Shown here: positions 40,934-51,170 of the stretch, piece by piece
How the letters are laid out: every line of letters starts with the position of its first letter
Numbering within the stretch: position 1 is the first letter of the stretch
Source of the DNA: Pseudonocardia sp.
GTDB taxonomy: Bacteria; Actinomycetota; Actinomycetes; Mycobacteriales; Pseudonocardiaceae
DNA length: 64,000 nt
Direction of reading: 5' to 3'
Assembly: GCA_019244295.1 (NCBI GenBank)
Contig: JAFASX010000144.1
Location: 1 to 64,000 of the forward strand
Program-made: the position numbers and the translations under genes
The notes under the pieces: model-generated
What the model saw: the letters and a program-made list of their open reading frames with translations, nothing else
The model's database searches: none
What the model was told of the DNA's origin: nothing

Positions 40934-42259
40934 ATGAAAATCAGTGTGCTCGGGCTCGGATACGTTGGCAGCGCGTCGGCGGCATGTCTGGCCGCGCGTG
41001 GACACGACGTGGTGGGCGTCGACATCAACGAAGACAAAGTGCGCTTGATCGCCGACGGCCGTTCGCCGGTCGTCGAGGATCAGTTGGAGCAGCTGGTCGC
41101 CGACGGTGTGACGGCGGGTCGGCTGACCGCGACCACCGATCTGGCTAGCGCGGTGACGACGACGGAAATATCACTCGTGTGCGTCGGCACACCGTCGGAG
41201 CCGAACGGCGGGTTGTCAACCGTCTATCTCGAGCGGGTCTCGCGGGAAATCGGCCTGGCTCTGCGCGCCGCGTCGGGGCGACACACCGTGGTGTTTCGAA
41301 GTACCATGCTCCCAGGAACTTGCGAAAATCTACTGATACCACTGCTGATGCAACATTCTCAGATGCGTGCGGGGGCTGACTTCGGCGTCGCGGTCAACCC
41401 GGAATTCTTGCGCGAGGGGTCTAGCGTCCAGGACTTCCACGATCCGCCCAAGACGGTCTGCGGCGAGTTAGACCCGGCGAGCGGCGACCCGGTGGTGGCC
41501 CTCTATGCCGGCCTGCCGGGTCCGGTGTTCCGGGTCCCGCTGCGAGTCGCGGAGATGACCAAGTACGTGGATAACTCGTTCCACGCGCTCAAGGTAGGGT
41601 TCGCCAACGAGATCGGCGCGATCTGCGCCGCGCTTGACCTCGACTCCCACGAAGTCATGGACATTTTCCTTGCCGACCGCAAGCTCAATGTGAGCCCGGC
41701 TTACCTGCGCCCCGGGTTCGCGTTCGGCGGGTCATGCCTGCCCAAGGACCTGCGAGGTTTGCTGCACCGGGCCCGACAGATCGATGTCAGTGTGCCGATA
41801 CTGGAGCATGTGCTGCCTTCCAACGAGACCCACCTGCGCCGGGCGGTGGCCCTGATCGAGTCCACCGGCCAGCGCCGAGTGGGCATCCTCGGGCTTTCCT
41901 TCAAGTCAGGTACCGATGACCTGCGGGAGAGTCCGCTCGTCGAGCTGGCCGAGCGGCTACTCGGCAAGGGTTACGAGCTGCGTATCTACGATCGCGAGGT
42001 CTCGTTGGCTCGGCTCATGGGCACCAATCTCGACTACGTGAGCACTCGGCTCGCGCACCTCGGCGAGTTACTCGCGGACTCGCCGGAGGAGGTAGTACGG
42101 CACGCCGAAGTCTGCGTGGTCGGCAACACCGACAGCGACGTCGTCAAGGCTGTGGAATCGTGCGCGGACGGCTCGGACATGACGATCGTCGATCTCGTGC
42201 GGCTTCCGGACGCCGCTCGTCGACGTGACCAGAAAGGATATCTGGGCCTTGGCTGGTAG
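40934..42259 (+). CDS. UDP-glucose/GDP-mannose dehydrogenase family protein
   Basis: MKISVLGLGYVGSASAACLAARGHDVVGVDIN; VCVGTPSEPNG; NPEFLREGSSVQDF; RPGFAFGGSCLPKDLR; GLSFKSGTDDLRESP. Confidence 0.95.
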   Translation: MKISVLGLGYVGSASAACLAARGHDVVGVDINEDKVRLIADGRSPVVEDQLEQLVADGVTAGRLTATTDLASAVTTTEISLVCVGTPSEPNGGLSTVYLERVSREIGLALRAASGRHTVVFRSTMLPGTCENLLIPLLMQHSQMRAGADFGVAVNPEFLREGSSVQDFHDPPKTVCGELDPASGDPVVALYAGLPGPVFRVPLRVAEMTKYVDNSFHALKVGFANEIGAICAALDLDSHEVMDIFLADRKLNVSPAYLRPGFAFGGSCLPKDLRGLLHRARQIDVSVPILEHVLPSNETHLRRAVALIESTGQRRVGILGLSFKSGTDDLRESPLVELAERLLGKGYELRIYDREVSLARLMGTNLDYVSTRLAHLGELLADSPEEVVRHAEVCVVGNTDSDVVKAVESCADGSDMTIVDLVRLPDAARRRDQKGYLGLGW

Positions 42260-43442
42260 GGTTTTGTTTCTCAACGAGAACGAATCTGTGCCTTTTGATA
42301 CCCGTGTGTGGCAGGAATGTCTCGCGCTCCGCGAGGATGGCTGGGATGTTCACGTGATCTGTCCGCTGGGGGATAAAGAAGATAGTGAGCTTGAGTCGCG
42401 TATCGACGGAATTTCCATATATCGGTATCCACTGCGCGCCGCCACCGGCGGGCCGTGGGGGTACGCCCGGGAGTACGGCCAGGCGCTCTTCCACACGTAC
42501 CGGCTGGCCCGCCGGATTCGGGACGTGGATGTGGTACACGCGAGCAATCCTCCTGACCTGATGTTTCTGGTAGCCATGGCGCTCAAACGTCGGGGAGCAC
42601 GGTTCATCTTCGACCATCACGACGTCGTTCCCGAGCTGTATCTCTCCCGTTTCAGTCGAGGTAAGGATTTGCTGTATCGAGGTGTCTGCTGGCTGGAGCG
42701 ACGTACCTTCGCAACGGCCGACGTGGTGATTGCCACCAACGAGAGCTACCGCGAAGTAGCGATCAAGCGAGGCCGGGTAGATCCGGAGCGTATCTTCGTG
42801 GTGCGCAACGCGCCCAGAGGCGATCGAGTCAAGGCGGTTATGGCCGACCAGTCGCTGGCCCGGGGCAAGCCGTACCTGCTGTGCTATCTAGGCACGATGG
42901 GTCCGCAAGACGGTGTCGACTACGCTATCCGAGCGCTGTCGCTGCTGCGTGACGATATCGGTCGACAAGACTGGCATGCGGCGTTCATTGGCGGGGGTGA
43001 CTGTGTCAGCGAACTACGGACGTTGACCACCAGGCTGGGCCTCGACTCGATGATCAGTTTCACCGGTCGTATCTGTGACGAAGAGCTGATGCGTTACCTC
43101 TCAACGGCGGATGTCTGCATGGCGCCAGACCCGCTCAACCCGTTGAACAACGTGTCTTCCATGACGAAGATCATTGAGTACATGACGGTGGGCAAGCCGA
43201 TCGTCTCGTTCGACCTTCGAGAAACGCGGTTCACCGCCGCCGACGCCGCTAGCTACGCGCAGCCGAACTCGGAGCTGGACTTCGCGCGGATGATCGCCGA
43301 GCTGCTTGACGACCCTGAGCGCAGGCGACGCATGGGACTGGCGGGACAAGCTCGGGCACAGGGCATGCTGTCGTGGGAGACTTCGCGTAGGTCATTGTTG
43401 GCGGCGTACCAAGAGGTCATGCGAACGGCCCCGGTGCCCTAG
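42225..43442 (+). CDS. Glycosyltransferase family 4 protein
   Basis: VLFLNENESVPFDTRVWQECLALREDGWDVHVICP...FDHHDVVPELYLSRF...YLGTMGPQDGVDYAIRALSLL...NPLNNVSSMTKIIEYMTVGKPIVSFDLRETRF. Exact start uncertain (GTG 42225 or internal TTG). Confidence 0.9.
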   Translation: MTRKDIWALAGRVLFLNENESVPFDTRVWQECLALREDGWDVHVICPLGDKEDSELESRIDGISIYRYPLRAATGGPWGYAREYGQALFHTYRLARRIRDVDVVHASNPPDLMFLVAMALKRRGARFIFDHHDVVPELYLSRFSRGKDLLYRGVCWLERRTFATADVVIATNESYREVAIKRGRVDPERIFVVRNAPRGDRVKAVMADQSLARGKPYLLCYLGTMGPQDGVDYAIRALSLLRDDIGRQDWHAAFIGGGDCVSELRTLTTRLGLDSMISFTGRICDEELMRYLSTADVCMAPDPLNPLNNVSSMTKIIEYMTVGKPIVSFDLRETRFTAADAASYAQPNSELDFARMIAELLDDPERRRRMGLAGQARAQGMLSWETSRRSLLAAYQEVMRTAPVP

Positions 43443-43577
43443 CGCGCGCACCGCCGCACCGCCGCCGCCACTTATACCTCCAGCGCACACCTACCCGGGA
43501 CTGGACATGTACGCCGTCGACCATCCGGTCACCGTGGACATCCACGCGATCAGCCTTTACGCCCTGGCTGACCGCAG

Positions 43578-46500
43578 CTAACCAGTAGCGGTTTCCAGGG
43601 TGCGGGCGATGCCGCGCCGTACGGCATCGACCAGGTAAGGCCGCAGCCGGCTAGCCGGCACGATCTCGTGCACCGAACCCATCCGTTGCGCGCGTTCGAT
43701 GCTGTGCCGATTGTCGAACTCATCGGCGACCTCACCCAGCTTTTCCGAACGTACCAAGGCGCGGACACCGGCCAGTTCGGCGCGCAGCCGGGCGACGTCG
43801 CTCTCATCGGCGTTTTCCACCGCCTCGGCTAGCCGCGCTTCCAGGCTGGCGACCCGATGGTCGGCGGCGGTGCGTTTGTTGACCTCACCGGCGAACACCA
43901 CAGCCGCGGCGGGCGCCCCGCCGATCACCGAAGCGTACGAACCCTCAACGGCGGCGACCTCCATGTTGTCGTTGAGCGTCGCGGAGAACACTACGAACGC
44001 ACCGCCGTGGTAACGCGAAACCACGCAGAACACAATCGGGCCATCAAAATTGACGACGGCGCGTCCGATCTCGGCGCCGTACTCGAGCTGCAGCTCCCGC
44101 ATGGACTCTGGTGAGCCGTCGAAGCCCGAAAGGTTCGCCAGTACCACCAGCGGACGGTTGCCGCTGGCCGCGTTGATAGCTCGCGCGGTCTTCTTGGACG
44201 ACCGGGGGAACAGCGTGCCTGCGGTCCATTGCGACGGTCCGTCCACCGGCGAGCGCCCTCGCCGGGGCAGCGGACGGGATTCGATACCGAGCAGCGTGAT
44301 CGGCTGCCCACCCAGGTGCGCGTCCAGCACGACAACCGACTCGGCGTCATGCATGTCGGCCCAGCGCTCCAAAGGAGGGTGGTCGGCGTCGGCCACCCCG
44401 CGCATCAGCGAGCGGATGTCGAACGGTTTCTTGCGCTCGGCATTCGTCGCCGCCTCAAAGATCTCACCGAGCCGAGTAAAGCCACCGTCTGATCCGCCGT
44501 GCGGGGTCTCGCGGATGTCCCGCTCCACCGGGTCAGTGGTTGGGGCCGGGCGGGGGAAACGCTCGCCCGCCGCCACGTAGGTATGTGCGTAGTGCGCGAG
44601 CAGAATGTCGACCGCCCCCGACAAGTCGGGCGCCCAGTACTGGGCTTGCCCGTTCGGGCCCATGATCCGGTCGTAACCCCCGATCCCGAAGTTGTCCTCG
44701 GCGGATACCCCACCGGAGTAGTCCAAGCTCTGCTTGCCGGTCAGCACCATCGCCGAGTCCGGGGTCATGATCAAAATTCCTTTGGTATGCATGAGCATCG
44801 TGGCCTCGGCGTTCCAATACGGCTGCGCGCCGACGTTGATCCCGGCCACCACGATATTGACCTCGCCGCCTTCCTGAGTGAACTCGATCAGTCCGCGCAA
44901 CACCCGAGAAATCCAGTCCATGTTCTCCACCCCGGAGTCCATGGCGATCTTCGCGCCGGCGGACACCGCGAACCACTCCACCGGCGCCGACATCCGTCGA
45001 GCCAGCTCAAGCGCGGCGAGCACCCGGCGGCACTCGGGCTCGGCCAGCGCACCGAGCGCTTTGGTCGGATCGCCGAGCAGCACGACCCGGGTCATGCCTT
45101 CGGGGTAACGCTCGGTCTTGGTGGTGACCACACCGAGTACCAGGTTGGCGGTGTTGCCTCCCGGCGCCCGTTCCACTGCCACTGGTCGGCCACGCTCGTC
45201 GAGGTCGTACTCGGTGAATGTGCCCAGGTCTCCGAAGGCGTCCGGGTGGCGGGTGAGCAGCGGGATCAGTTCGTAGGGGTACACCGCGCCCCGTCGGCGT
45301 GCCCGAATCACCTTCTGCCCGTAGGCGTCGAGCTCACGCAGTGGCTCAGTCGGCGGCTCCGTGATGCGCAGGGTCAGGCCAGCCCCCGGCGGCCGGGACA
45401 TCCGCAGCATCAGTTCACGGGGTTCGCCCTGCTGGGTGACCGTCCGGAACTGCACCATCACTTGCTCCAGCCCCAGCCCGTCGGCCCGAGGTGCCAGCAC
45501 CCTGACCACGGCGTCCAGATCATTGAGCGGGATGTCCACCACCGGCCATACGTAAAGCAGCACCCGGTTCCAGGCCAGCTTGGCGGTGGCGGGATCGGCC
45601 GAACGAGCCGCGCGGATGCTGTTGAGACAGGCATCGAGTACATGTTCAAGCTCAGGCAGGCCGCTGACCAGGCCCCGGTCGTCGCGCAGCGTGGTGAGGT
45701 CACGGACGTCGGCCAGCGCGACCAGTCGCTGGTCTTCGGGGACCTCCCGGCCCTGCGCGCGGAATAGGTGCACGTCGGTGGCCGAGGGCAGGCGGGTGAG
45801 CTGAAACCCGGACAGCCGCCACAAGCCCAGCCGTTCGGCCACCATCGGGTGCAGTCCACGCAGGGTGCGGTCTTCGCTGGGCCGACCGTCCGGACCGGGC
45901 CGGAAGGTGAACCACGTCGTGGCACTGGCAACGTCATCACCGTCGCGGCGGACCGCTACCGCCACCCGACCAACCGATGCGGGAATCATGCCCAGCTTGG
46001 CTTTGATCCGCGCGGCGCGCGCGTTCGGCTCGACCCCCGACGAATCGTCTGACGTGACGTAAAGGTCGATCAGCACCGTGCGGTCAGGCGGCAGCGCATT
46101 GACCATCTGGTGCAGATCGGTGGAGACGGCGCTCGGCGCGTCCGCGGCTAGGTCGTCGACGCCGGCTTGCCCGCTGGCCACGGTGGCCAGCACGGTGTAG
46201 GCGTTGCCTTGGTGGCGGTACTCGGCCACTAGCAGTGGACGCCCATCGTGCGACACCACCTCGACGTTCTCTACCGGTCGAATCCGGTAAAACCGGCGTG
46301 TCATGATCGTGAGCATCGAGGCGTGGTGCCGTACGGCGAACACCTCGAGGATCGGTTCCCCCGAGGCCACGATCTCGTCGATCTGCGCCGCCCGCTCGAT
46401 CGGGTCGGTTGATAGGCGGTCGAGGCTGTTCTTGACCTGGCGTTGGACCGAGGCTCGGCGAGCGGCGATCAGTGGGGCGTCGAAGCAGTGGTACCGGACC

Positions 46501-49223
46501 TGACGGGCTAGGTCACCGATCGAGGGGTAGCGCAGCTGGGTAGCGGTGACTACCTGGTCGAGGACGTGCCGGTACTCATCCCGGGCATCCGGGGAGACGC
46601 TCAGTACGGACTCAGGATGACGCAGCCGCCACCGCAGCAGCTCGGAGAGCGTGGAAACGTGTGAACCAGCGCGGCGGTGCGCTAGGAACATCCGGTAGAG
46701 AGCTGGACCTAGTTCTGGCGTGTCCGCGAGGTCGTGCACGCCGTAATGGGCCAGTGCCCGGCGCAGCTTGATTCGGAAAGACTCTGGGAGGCTTTCGGCG
46801 TCGGCGTCCCGGGAGCGCAGGTAGGCGTATAGGTACTCCTGTGGGTTGCGGGCCGCTTCGGCGTCCACCGCTGATGCGTCGGTGAGCAAGTCGTCCGAGC
46901 TGTCCGGCAGCCGCCGGTTGCGCGAAAGAGCGCACAGGTCGGCGAAGATACCCAGCACCGATGCCTCGCCGGCCAGTAGCCGAACGTCATCCCGAGGCAG
47001 CCGCACCCGAGCGGCCGCCAGCCCGGCCAACAACGGCCGAGCTTCTCGTTCGTCGATATCGAAGCCAAGCACCAGCGAGCGCAGCGCGTTCAGTCCGTCT
47101 TCGGCGGCTGACGCGGGATCGGCGCTCGCCGTGGTGTGCGCCAGCTCCGCCAACCCGACGCGGTCGCCTGTTGTGTTGGTGTCCGCGCCAGCTTCAGGCG
47201 TGGGCTCCAGCCGCACCAGCTTCGTACCGGCCTCGACCTGGGTATTCGTGGCCACCAGGATTTCGGCTACCCGGCCGCTGACCGGTGCCCGCAACACGGT
47301 CTCCAGCTTCATCGACTCGACGATCGCCACCACGTCACCTTCGGCCAGATCATCACCCGCGCTGACCGGAATCGACACGACCATGGCTGGCGCCGGAGCA
47401 CGGACTAGCCCAGCTTCACCACCGGAAATCCGGTGCACCGCGCCATCAACCTCAACCAGGTAATCGGAGCCCTGGGCAACCGAGAGCACATCGAATCGTC
47501 GCCCACCGATGGTGAGCCGACGCTCAAAACGACCCGCGCGTTCGACGTCGACGTCCACCGCATGGTCATCGAGCTCGATTCGGTATCGGCTCGCCCGTGA
47601 CCTCGCCACCCGCAACCGATAAGGCCGGCCGCCGGCTCGCACGTCGACCTGGTACCAGGTCTCGTGGCCGACCTCAGGACGCCCGCGCTCGGCCGAAGCG
47701 AACAGCCGGTCACGCTGCCGGCGCACATGCGCGTCGTGCGCCTCCACTCCAGTCGCGAGCAGCGCGACGTCCAGGCGCCGCGGCGGCGTGTACCCGGCGG
47801 CCAACATGGTGTCCAGCCAGGTGGTATCCAGCTCACCGGAACGCATTTCGGGGCGGTCCAGCAGCTCAAGCAGAAACGCTTTGTTCGTGGTGCCGCCATT
47901 GATTACCACTGAGGTCTGGCGCAGCGCGCGACGCAAGCGAGCCCGCGCCTCGTCTCGGTTTCGGCCCCACGCGATCACTTTGGCGATCATGGAGTCGTAC
48001 TGCGGTGGGATGACGTCCCCAACGACCACCCCGGTGTCGACCCGGATGCCCGGACCGGTCGGCAACATGAGATGTTCGATCACACCGGGTGCCGGAGCGA
48101 AGTCGCGATCTGGATCCTCGGCGGTCAGCCGAGCTTCGATCGCATGCCCTCGGGACGGGGGGCTGGCGCTTTCAGCGCCGGTGCGGCTGGCGCCGAGCTT
48201 GTCGCCGAACTCGTCGAGCAGGCCGCCAGCGGCTACGTGCAACTGCAGCTTGACGATGTCGATGCCCGTGGTCACTTCGGTAACCGGATGCTCCACCTGC
48301 AGTCGAGTGTTGACCTCAAGGAACGTCAACAGCCGCTCCTTGGGCTCGTAGAGGAACTCCACCGTGCCGGCGTTGACATAACCAACGGCCCGCGCGAGGG
48401 CGGCCGCCGAGGTACGCAATACCTGCGCCTGGTCGGCGTCCAGCGCGATGGACGCCGACTCCTCGATAATCTTCTGGTTGCGCCGCTGAACGCTGCAGTC
48501 CCGAATACCCAATGTCCATATACAGCCGGCCGCGTCCGCGACGACCTGGACCTCGACATGGCGGCCACCCCGGATGGCGCGCTCCAGGAACACGGTGGCA
48601 TCGCCAGCGGTACGGGAAGCCTCCGACGAGGCCCGCTCGAACGCCTCCGTAAGCTCGTTCGGGCTGTTCACCAGTCGGATGCCGCGCCCACCGCCGCCCG
48701 CGGTTGCCTTCACCATCAGTGGGTACCCGATGGTTTCGGCGTGTCGGCGGGCCTCGGCCAGGTCCGCGACCGGGCCGCCGCTCCACGCGGCCAGCGGCAC
48801 ACCGAGCTCCTCGGCCAGCCGCTTGGACTCGATCTTATCGCCGAGCTGCCGCATCACCTGCGCCGACGGACCGATGAAGGTGATCCCCAGCCGCTCGCAC
48901 AGCTCGGCGAACTCCGCCTTCTCCGAGACGAATCCCCAGCCAGGCCACACCGCGTCCGCCCTGGCCAGCCGCAGCGCGCGCGCCAGCTCGGCGTAGTCCA
49001 GGTAGGGGTTGGGGCCAAACGCGGCTGTGTCCTTCAGGTCCGGGCCGACAAGCACCGCCTCGTCAGCCTCCCGCACAAACATCGACCGGCGGTCGACGGC
49101 GGTGTGCACGGCGATGACGGTGAGCTCATGACGGCCTTCGGCATTCCACTCGCGCACCGCGTTAATCAGCCGCATCGCGGGCTCGCCTCGGTTGACGATA
49201 GCGACTCGCCGAAAGGAGGCCAT
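43578..49223 (-). CDS. Single-chain multidomain acyl-CoA (acetyl-CoA) carboxylase: BC-BCCP-central-CT
   Basis: N-terminal biotin carboxylase (KATAGGGGRGIRLV, EVNTRLQVEHPVTE), biotinyl motif VESMKLETVLRAPVSG, then ~650-aa central region, then carboxyltransferase (YPYELIPLL, GARIA-like SAGAKIAMDSG, PSGPxxTVGP-like GPSQWTAGTLF). ~1881 aa. Confidence 0.93.
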   Translation of the reverse strand: MASFRRVAIVNRGEPAMRLINAVREWNAEGRHELTVIAVHTAVDRRSMFVREADEAVLVGPDLKDTAAFGPNPYLDYAELARALRLARADAVWPGWGFVSEKAEFAELCERLGITFIGPSAQVMRQLGDKIESKRLAEELGVPLAAWSGGPVADLAEARRHAETIGYPLMVKATAGGGGRGIRLVNSPNELTEAFERASSEASRTAGDATVFLERAIRGGRHVEVQVVADAAGCIWTLGIRDCSVQRRNQKIIEESASIALDADQAQVLRTSAAALARAVGYVNAGTVEFLYEPKERLLTFLEVNTRLQVEHPVTEVTTGIDIVKLQLHVAAGGLLDEFGDKLGASRTGAESASPPSRGHAIEARLTAEDPDRDFAPAPGVIEHLMLPTGPGIRVDTGVVVGDVIPPQYDSMIAKVIAWGRNRDEARARLRRALRQTSVVINGGTTNKAFLLELLDRPEMRSGELDTTWLDTMLAAGYTPPRRLDVALLATGVEAHDAHVRRQRDRLFASAERGRPEVGHETWYQVDVRAGGRPYRLRVARSRASRYRIELDDHAVDVDVERAGRFERRLTIGGRRFDVLSVAQGSDYLVEVDGAVHRISGGEAGLVRAPAPAMVVSIPVSAGDDLAEGDVVAIVESMKLETVLRAPVSGRVAEILVATNTQVEAGTKLVRLEPTPEAGADTNTTGDRVGLAELAHTTASADPASAAEDGLNALRSLVLGFDIDEREARPLLAGLAAARVRLPRDDVRLLAGEASVLGIFADLCALSRNRRLPDSSDDLLTDASAVDAEAARNPQEYLYAYLRSRDADAESLPESFRIKLRRALAHYGVHDLADTPELGPALYRMFLAHRRAGSHVSTLSELLRWRLRHPESVLSVSPDARDEYRHVLDQVVTATQLRYPSIGDLARQVRYHCFDAPLIAARRASVQRQVKNSLDRLSTDPIERAAQIDEIVASGEPILEVFAVRHHASMLTIMTRRFYRIRPVENVEVVSHDGRPLLVAEYRHQGNAYTVLATVASGQAGVDDLAADAPSAVSTDLHQMVNALPPDRTVLIDLYVTSDDSSGVEPNARAARIKAKLGMIPASVGRVAVAVRRDGDDVASATTWFTFRPGPDGRPSEDRTLRGLHPMVAERLGLWRLSGFQLTRLPSATDVHLFRAQGREVPEDQRLVALADVRDLTTLRDDRGLVSGLPELEHVLDACLNSIRAARSADPATAKLAWNRVLLYVWPVVDIPLNDLDAVVRVLAPRADGLGLEQVMVQFRTVTQQGEPRELMLRMSRPPGAGLTLRITEPPTEPLRELDAYGQKVIRARRRGAVYPYELIPLLTRHPDAFGDLGTFTEYDLDERGRPVAVERAPGGNTANLVLGVVTTKTERYPEGMTRVVLLGDPTKALGALAEPECRRVLAALELARRMSAPVEWFAVSAGAKIAMDSGVENMDWISRVLRGLIEFTQEGGEVNIVVAGINVGAQPYWNAEATMLMHTKGILIMTPDSAMVLTGKQSLDYSGGVSAEDNFGIGGYDRIMGPNGQAQYWAPDLSGAVDILLAHYAHTYVAAGERFPRPAPTTDPVERDIRETPHGGSDGGFTRLGEIFEAATNAERKKPFDIRSLMRGVADADHPPLERWADMHDAESVVVLDAHLGGQPITLLGIESRPLPRRGRSPVDGPSQWTAGTLFPRSSKKTARAINAASGNRPLVVLANLSGFDGSPESMRELQLEYGAEIGRAVVNFDGPIVFCVVSRYHGGAFVVFSATLNDNMEVAAVEGSYASVIGGAPAAAVVFAGEVNKRTAADHRVASLEARLAEAVENADESDVARLRAELAGVRALVRSEKLGEVADEFDNRHSIERAQRMGSVHEIVPASRLRPYLVDAVRRGIARTLETATG

Positions 49224-49660
49224 GGTCCGTCCGTTCATCCGGTGCTCATCCCCGCTTGTTCCGATGATCGCTGTGGTCGCTCACAACGCAGAAGTATCTG
49301 CGTCGGCGATTGGCGCTATCGTTGCTCCCCTTGATCGTGCTACGGATCCGTGGTCAGCGGCACCCGATGACACCGTGACGTCGTAGAGCGGTCCAGGCCG
49401 CGACGATGTCTGTGTCGTTGAGCGCGGCGTCTGTGACACAACATCATAAAGCAGAGAGCTCGGGGCGGATGTTACCAAGATGAGGGCGGGACGATGGGCT
49501 GGGTTCGGCTGGTTCCCGGCTAGCCGTCAGCAGCACGAACAATCGCCACCCCAAGCAACCGCTGGGCGGCGAGCAAATGGGAAAGGCGATCAGTAGTGAA
49601 AAACATAGTGGCCACCCGAGCCGGCGGGCGGGGTGACCACGGTGTCATGCGGAGATGTTC

Positions 49661-49819
49661 CTAGTACCAGTGCCGTCGGCCGAGCAACGGGTACCCGATG
49701 CTGCCGAGCAGCAGAAGCACCAGGCCCACCGCGAGTAAGATATAGCCGATTGTCGTCAAAATGCCCAGCCCTGGGACCAAGTAGCCCAGGACAAGCAAGA
49801 TGATGCCGAGAACAATCAT
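49661..49819 (-). CDS. Small hydrophobic membrane protein (DUF6131-like)
   Basis: MIVLGIILLVLGYLVPGLGILTTIGYILLAVGLVLLLLGSIGYPLLGRRHWY. Confidence 0.75.
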   Translation of the reverse strand: MIVLGIILLVLGYLVPGLGILTTIGYILLAVGLVLLLLGSIGYPLLGRRHWY

Positions 49820-49948
49820 GGAGTCCTCCCTGTTTCGCCGTTCCGCTAGTGAACTACCCGATGTGGCCACGACGCAAACTCAACAAGTCACGTCGCTAGT
49901 GGTCTACCCTGACATCAGCGGTGCTGTTATGTCCAGAAAGAGGTTGGC

Positions 49949-50269
49949 ATGCCCGAAGAGAGCCACGGCGACACCGACCAGGTCCTGACCGTACTCCGAG
50001 ACATCTGGTCAGCCCGGGATGAAACGAGCGCCGAACTCGTCGAGCGCTTCGAACGCACCCGGGGTCGAGCGTGCAAGAACATGGCGCACGTTGGTTTCGG
50101 CGGGATATCGTCGCACCTCGCCGGTCACGAACCTGCCGGTGACACCAACCTGCCGGTTGACGCTGACCAGCGCTCCGCGTGGCGCGAGCGCCTCGGCCGA
50201 GAAGGCAAGCTGGTGCCCGGAGCGGTGAGCATCGGCGAAACGATCCGGCGTCAGAGCTCACACCGCTGA
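49949..50269 (+). CDS. Hypothetical protein
   Basis: 106-aa ORF in otherwise empty gap between 49819 and 50298, starting MPEESHGDTDQVLTVLRDIWSARDETSAELVERFERTRG. Confidence 0.35.
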   Translation: MPEESHGDTDQVLTVLRDIWSARDETSAELVERFERTRGRACKNMAHVGFGGISSHLAGHEPAGDTNLPVDADQRSAWRERLGREGKLVPGAVSIGETIRRQSSHR

Positions 50270-50297
50270 GTCGCGACGCAGCTATGGAGGCTCGTCT

Positions 50298-51170
50298 GTG
50301 ACCCGACCAAGCTCGGTCGCCGAGCTCATCGAGCTCCTGCGGGGCAGCGGGTATCTGGCCGACCGCGGCCTGGCCACCGCCATACATGTCGCTCTCGCGC
50401 TCGACCGGCCGGTGCTGCTGGAGGGCGAGGTCGGGGTCGGCAAAACCGAGTTGGCGAAGGTACTGGCCACCGTGCTGGGCCGCGTTCTGATCCGCTTGCA
50501 GTGTTATGAGGGCATCGACGCCAATCAGGCCATGTACGAGTGGGATTACGCCAGGCAACTGCTGCACATTCGGGCGCTCTCCGAGCGCTCGGTGACTGAT
50601 GACGCAGCGGTGGACCAGGTGTTCGGCCCTCGGTTTCTGCTGGAACGCCCGCTGCTGCGCGCGGTGCAGGCAGGTGAACAGGCCGTACTGCTGATCGACG
50701 AGATCGACCGGGCCGACGACGAGTTCGAGGCATTCCTGCTAGAGCTGCTTTCGGACTTCCAGGTCAGCATCCCCGAAATAGGCACAGTGGCCGCCGAGCG
50801 CCCGCCGCTGGTGCTGCTCACCTCCAACCGCACCCGGGAGCTACACGATGCGCTCAAGCGACGTTGCCTCTACCACTGGATCGGCTACCCCAGCTTCCAG
50901 CGCGAGCTGGAGATCGTCCGGGTACGCCGGCCAGAGGTGCCCGACGCGCTGGCTCGGTCAGTGGTCGCGGCGGTCACGCGACTGCGCGAGATGGAACTGG
51001 CCAAGCCGCCGGGGGTGGCCGAGACCATCGACTGGGCCAGCACGTGCGCCTTCCTCGGCATCGGGCAACTCGACGCCGAAACCGCCGAGCTCACCCTGGG
51101 TTCGGTGGTCAAGGACCACGACGACGAAGACCTGGTCCGCCCCCGCCTTGGCGACATCGTGGCGACGTGA
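50298..51170 (+). CDS. MoxR-family AAA+ ATPase (CoxD-like)
   Basis: GEVGVGKTELAKVLA Walker A, LLIDEIDRADDEFEAFLLELLSD Walker B, LTSNRTRELHDALKRRCLYHWIGYP; GTG start. Confidence 0.92.
   Translation: MTRPSSVAELIELLRGSGYLADRGLATAIHVALALDRPVLLEGEVGVGKTELAKVLATVLGRVLIRLQCYEGIDANQAMYEWDYARQLLHIRALSERSVTDDAAVDQVFGPRFLLERPLLRAVQAGEQAVLLIDEIDRADDEFEAFLLELLSDFQVSIPEIGTVAAERPPLVLLTSNRTRELHDALKRRCLYHWIGYPSFQRELEIVRVRRPEVPDALARSVVAAVTRLREMELAKPPGVAETIDWASTCAFLGIGQLDAETAELTLGSVVKDHDDEDLVRPRLGDIVAT

Noticed and set aside
44499-45767. 422-aa plus-strand ORF and 48072..49334 (420 aa) inside the carboxylase gene
   Set aside because: Antisense shadow ORFs of the carboxylase; His/Arg/Gln-rich without domain motifs.
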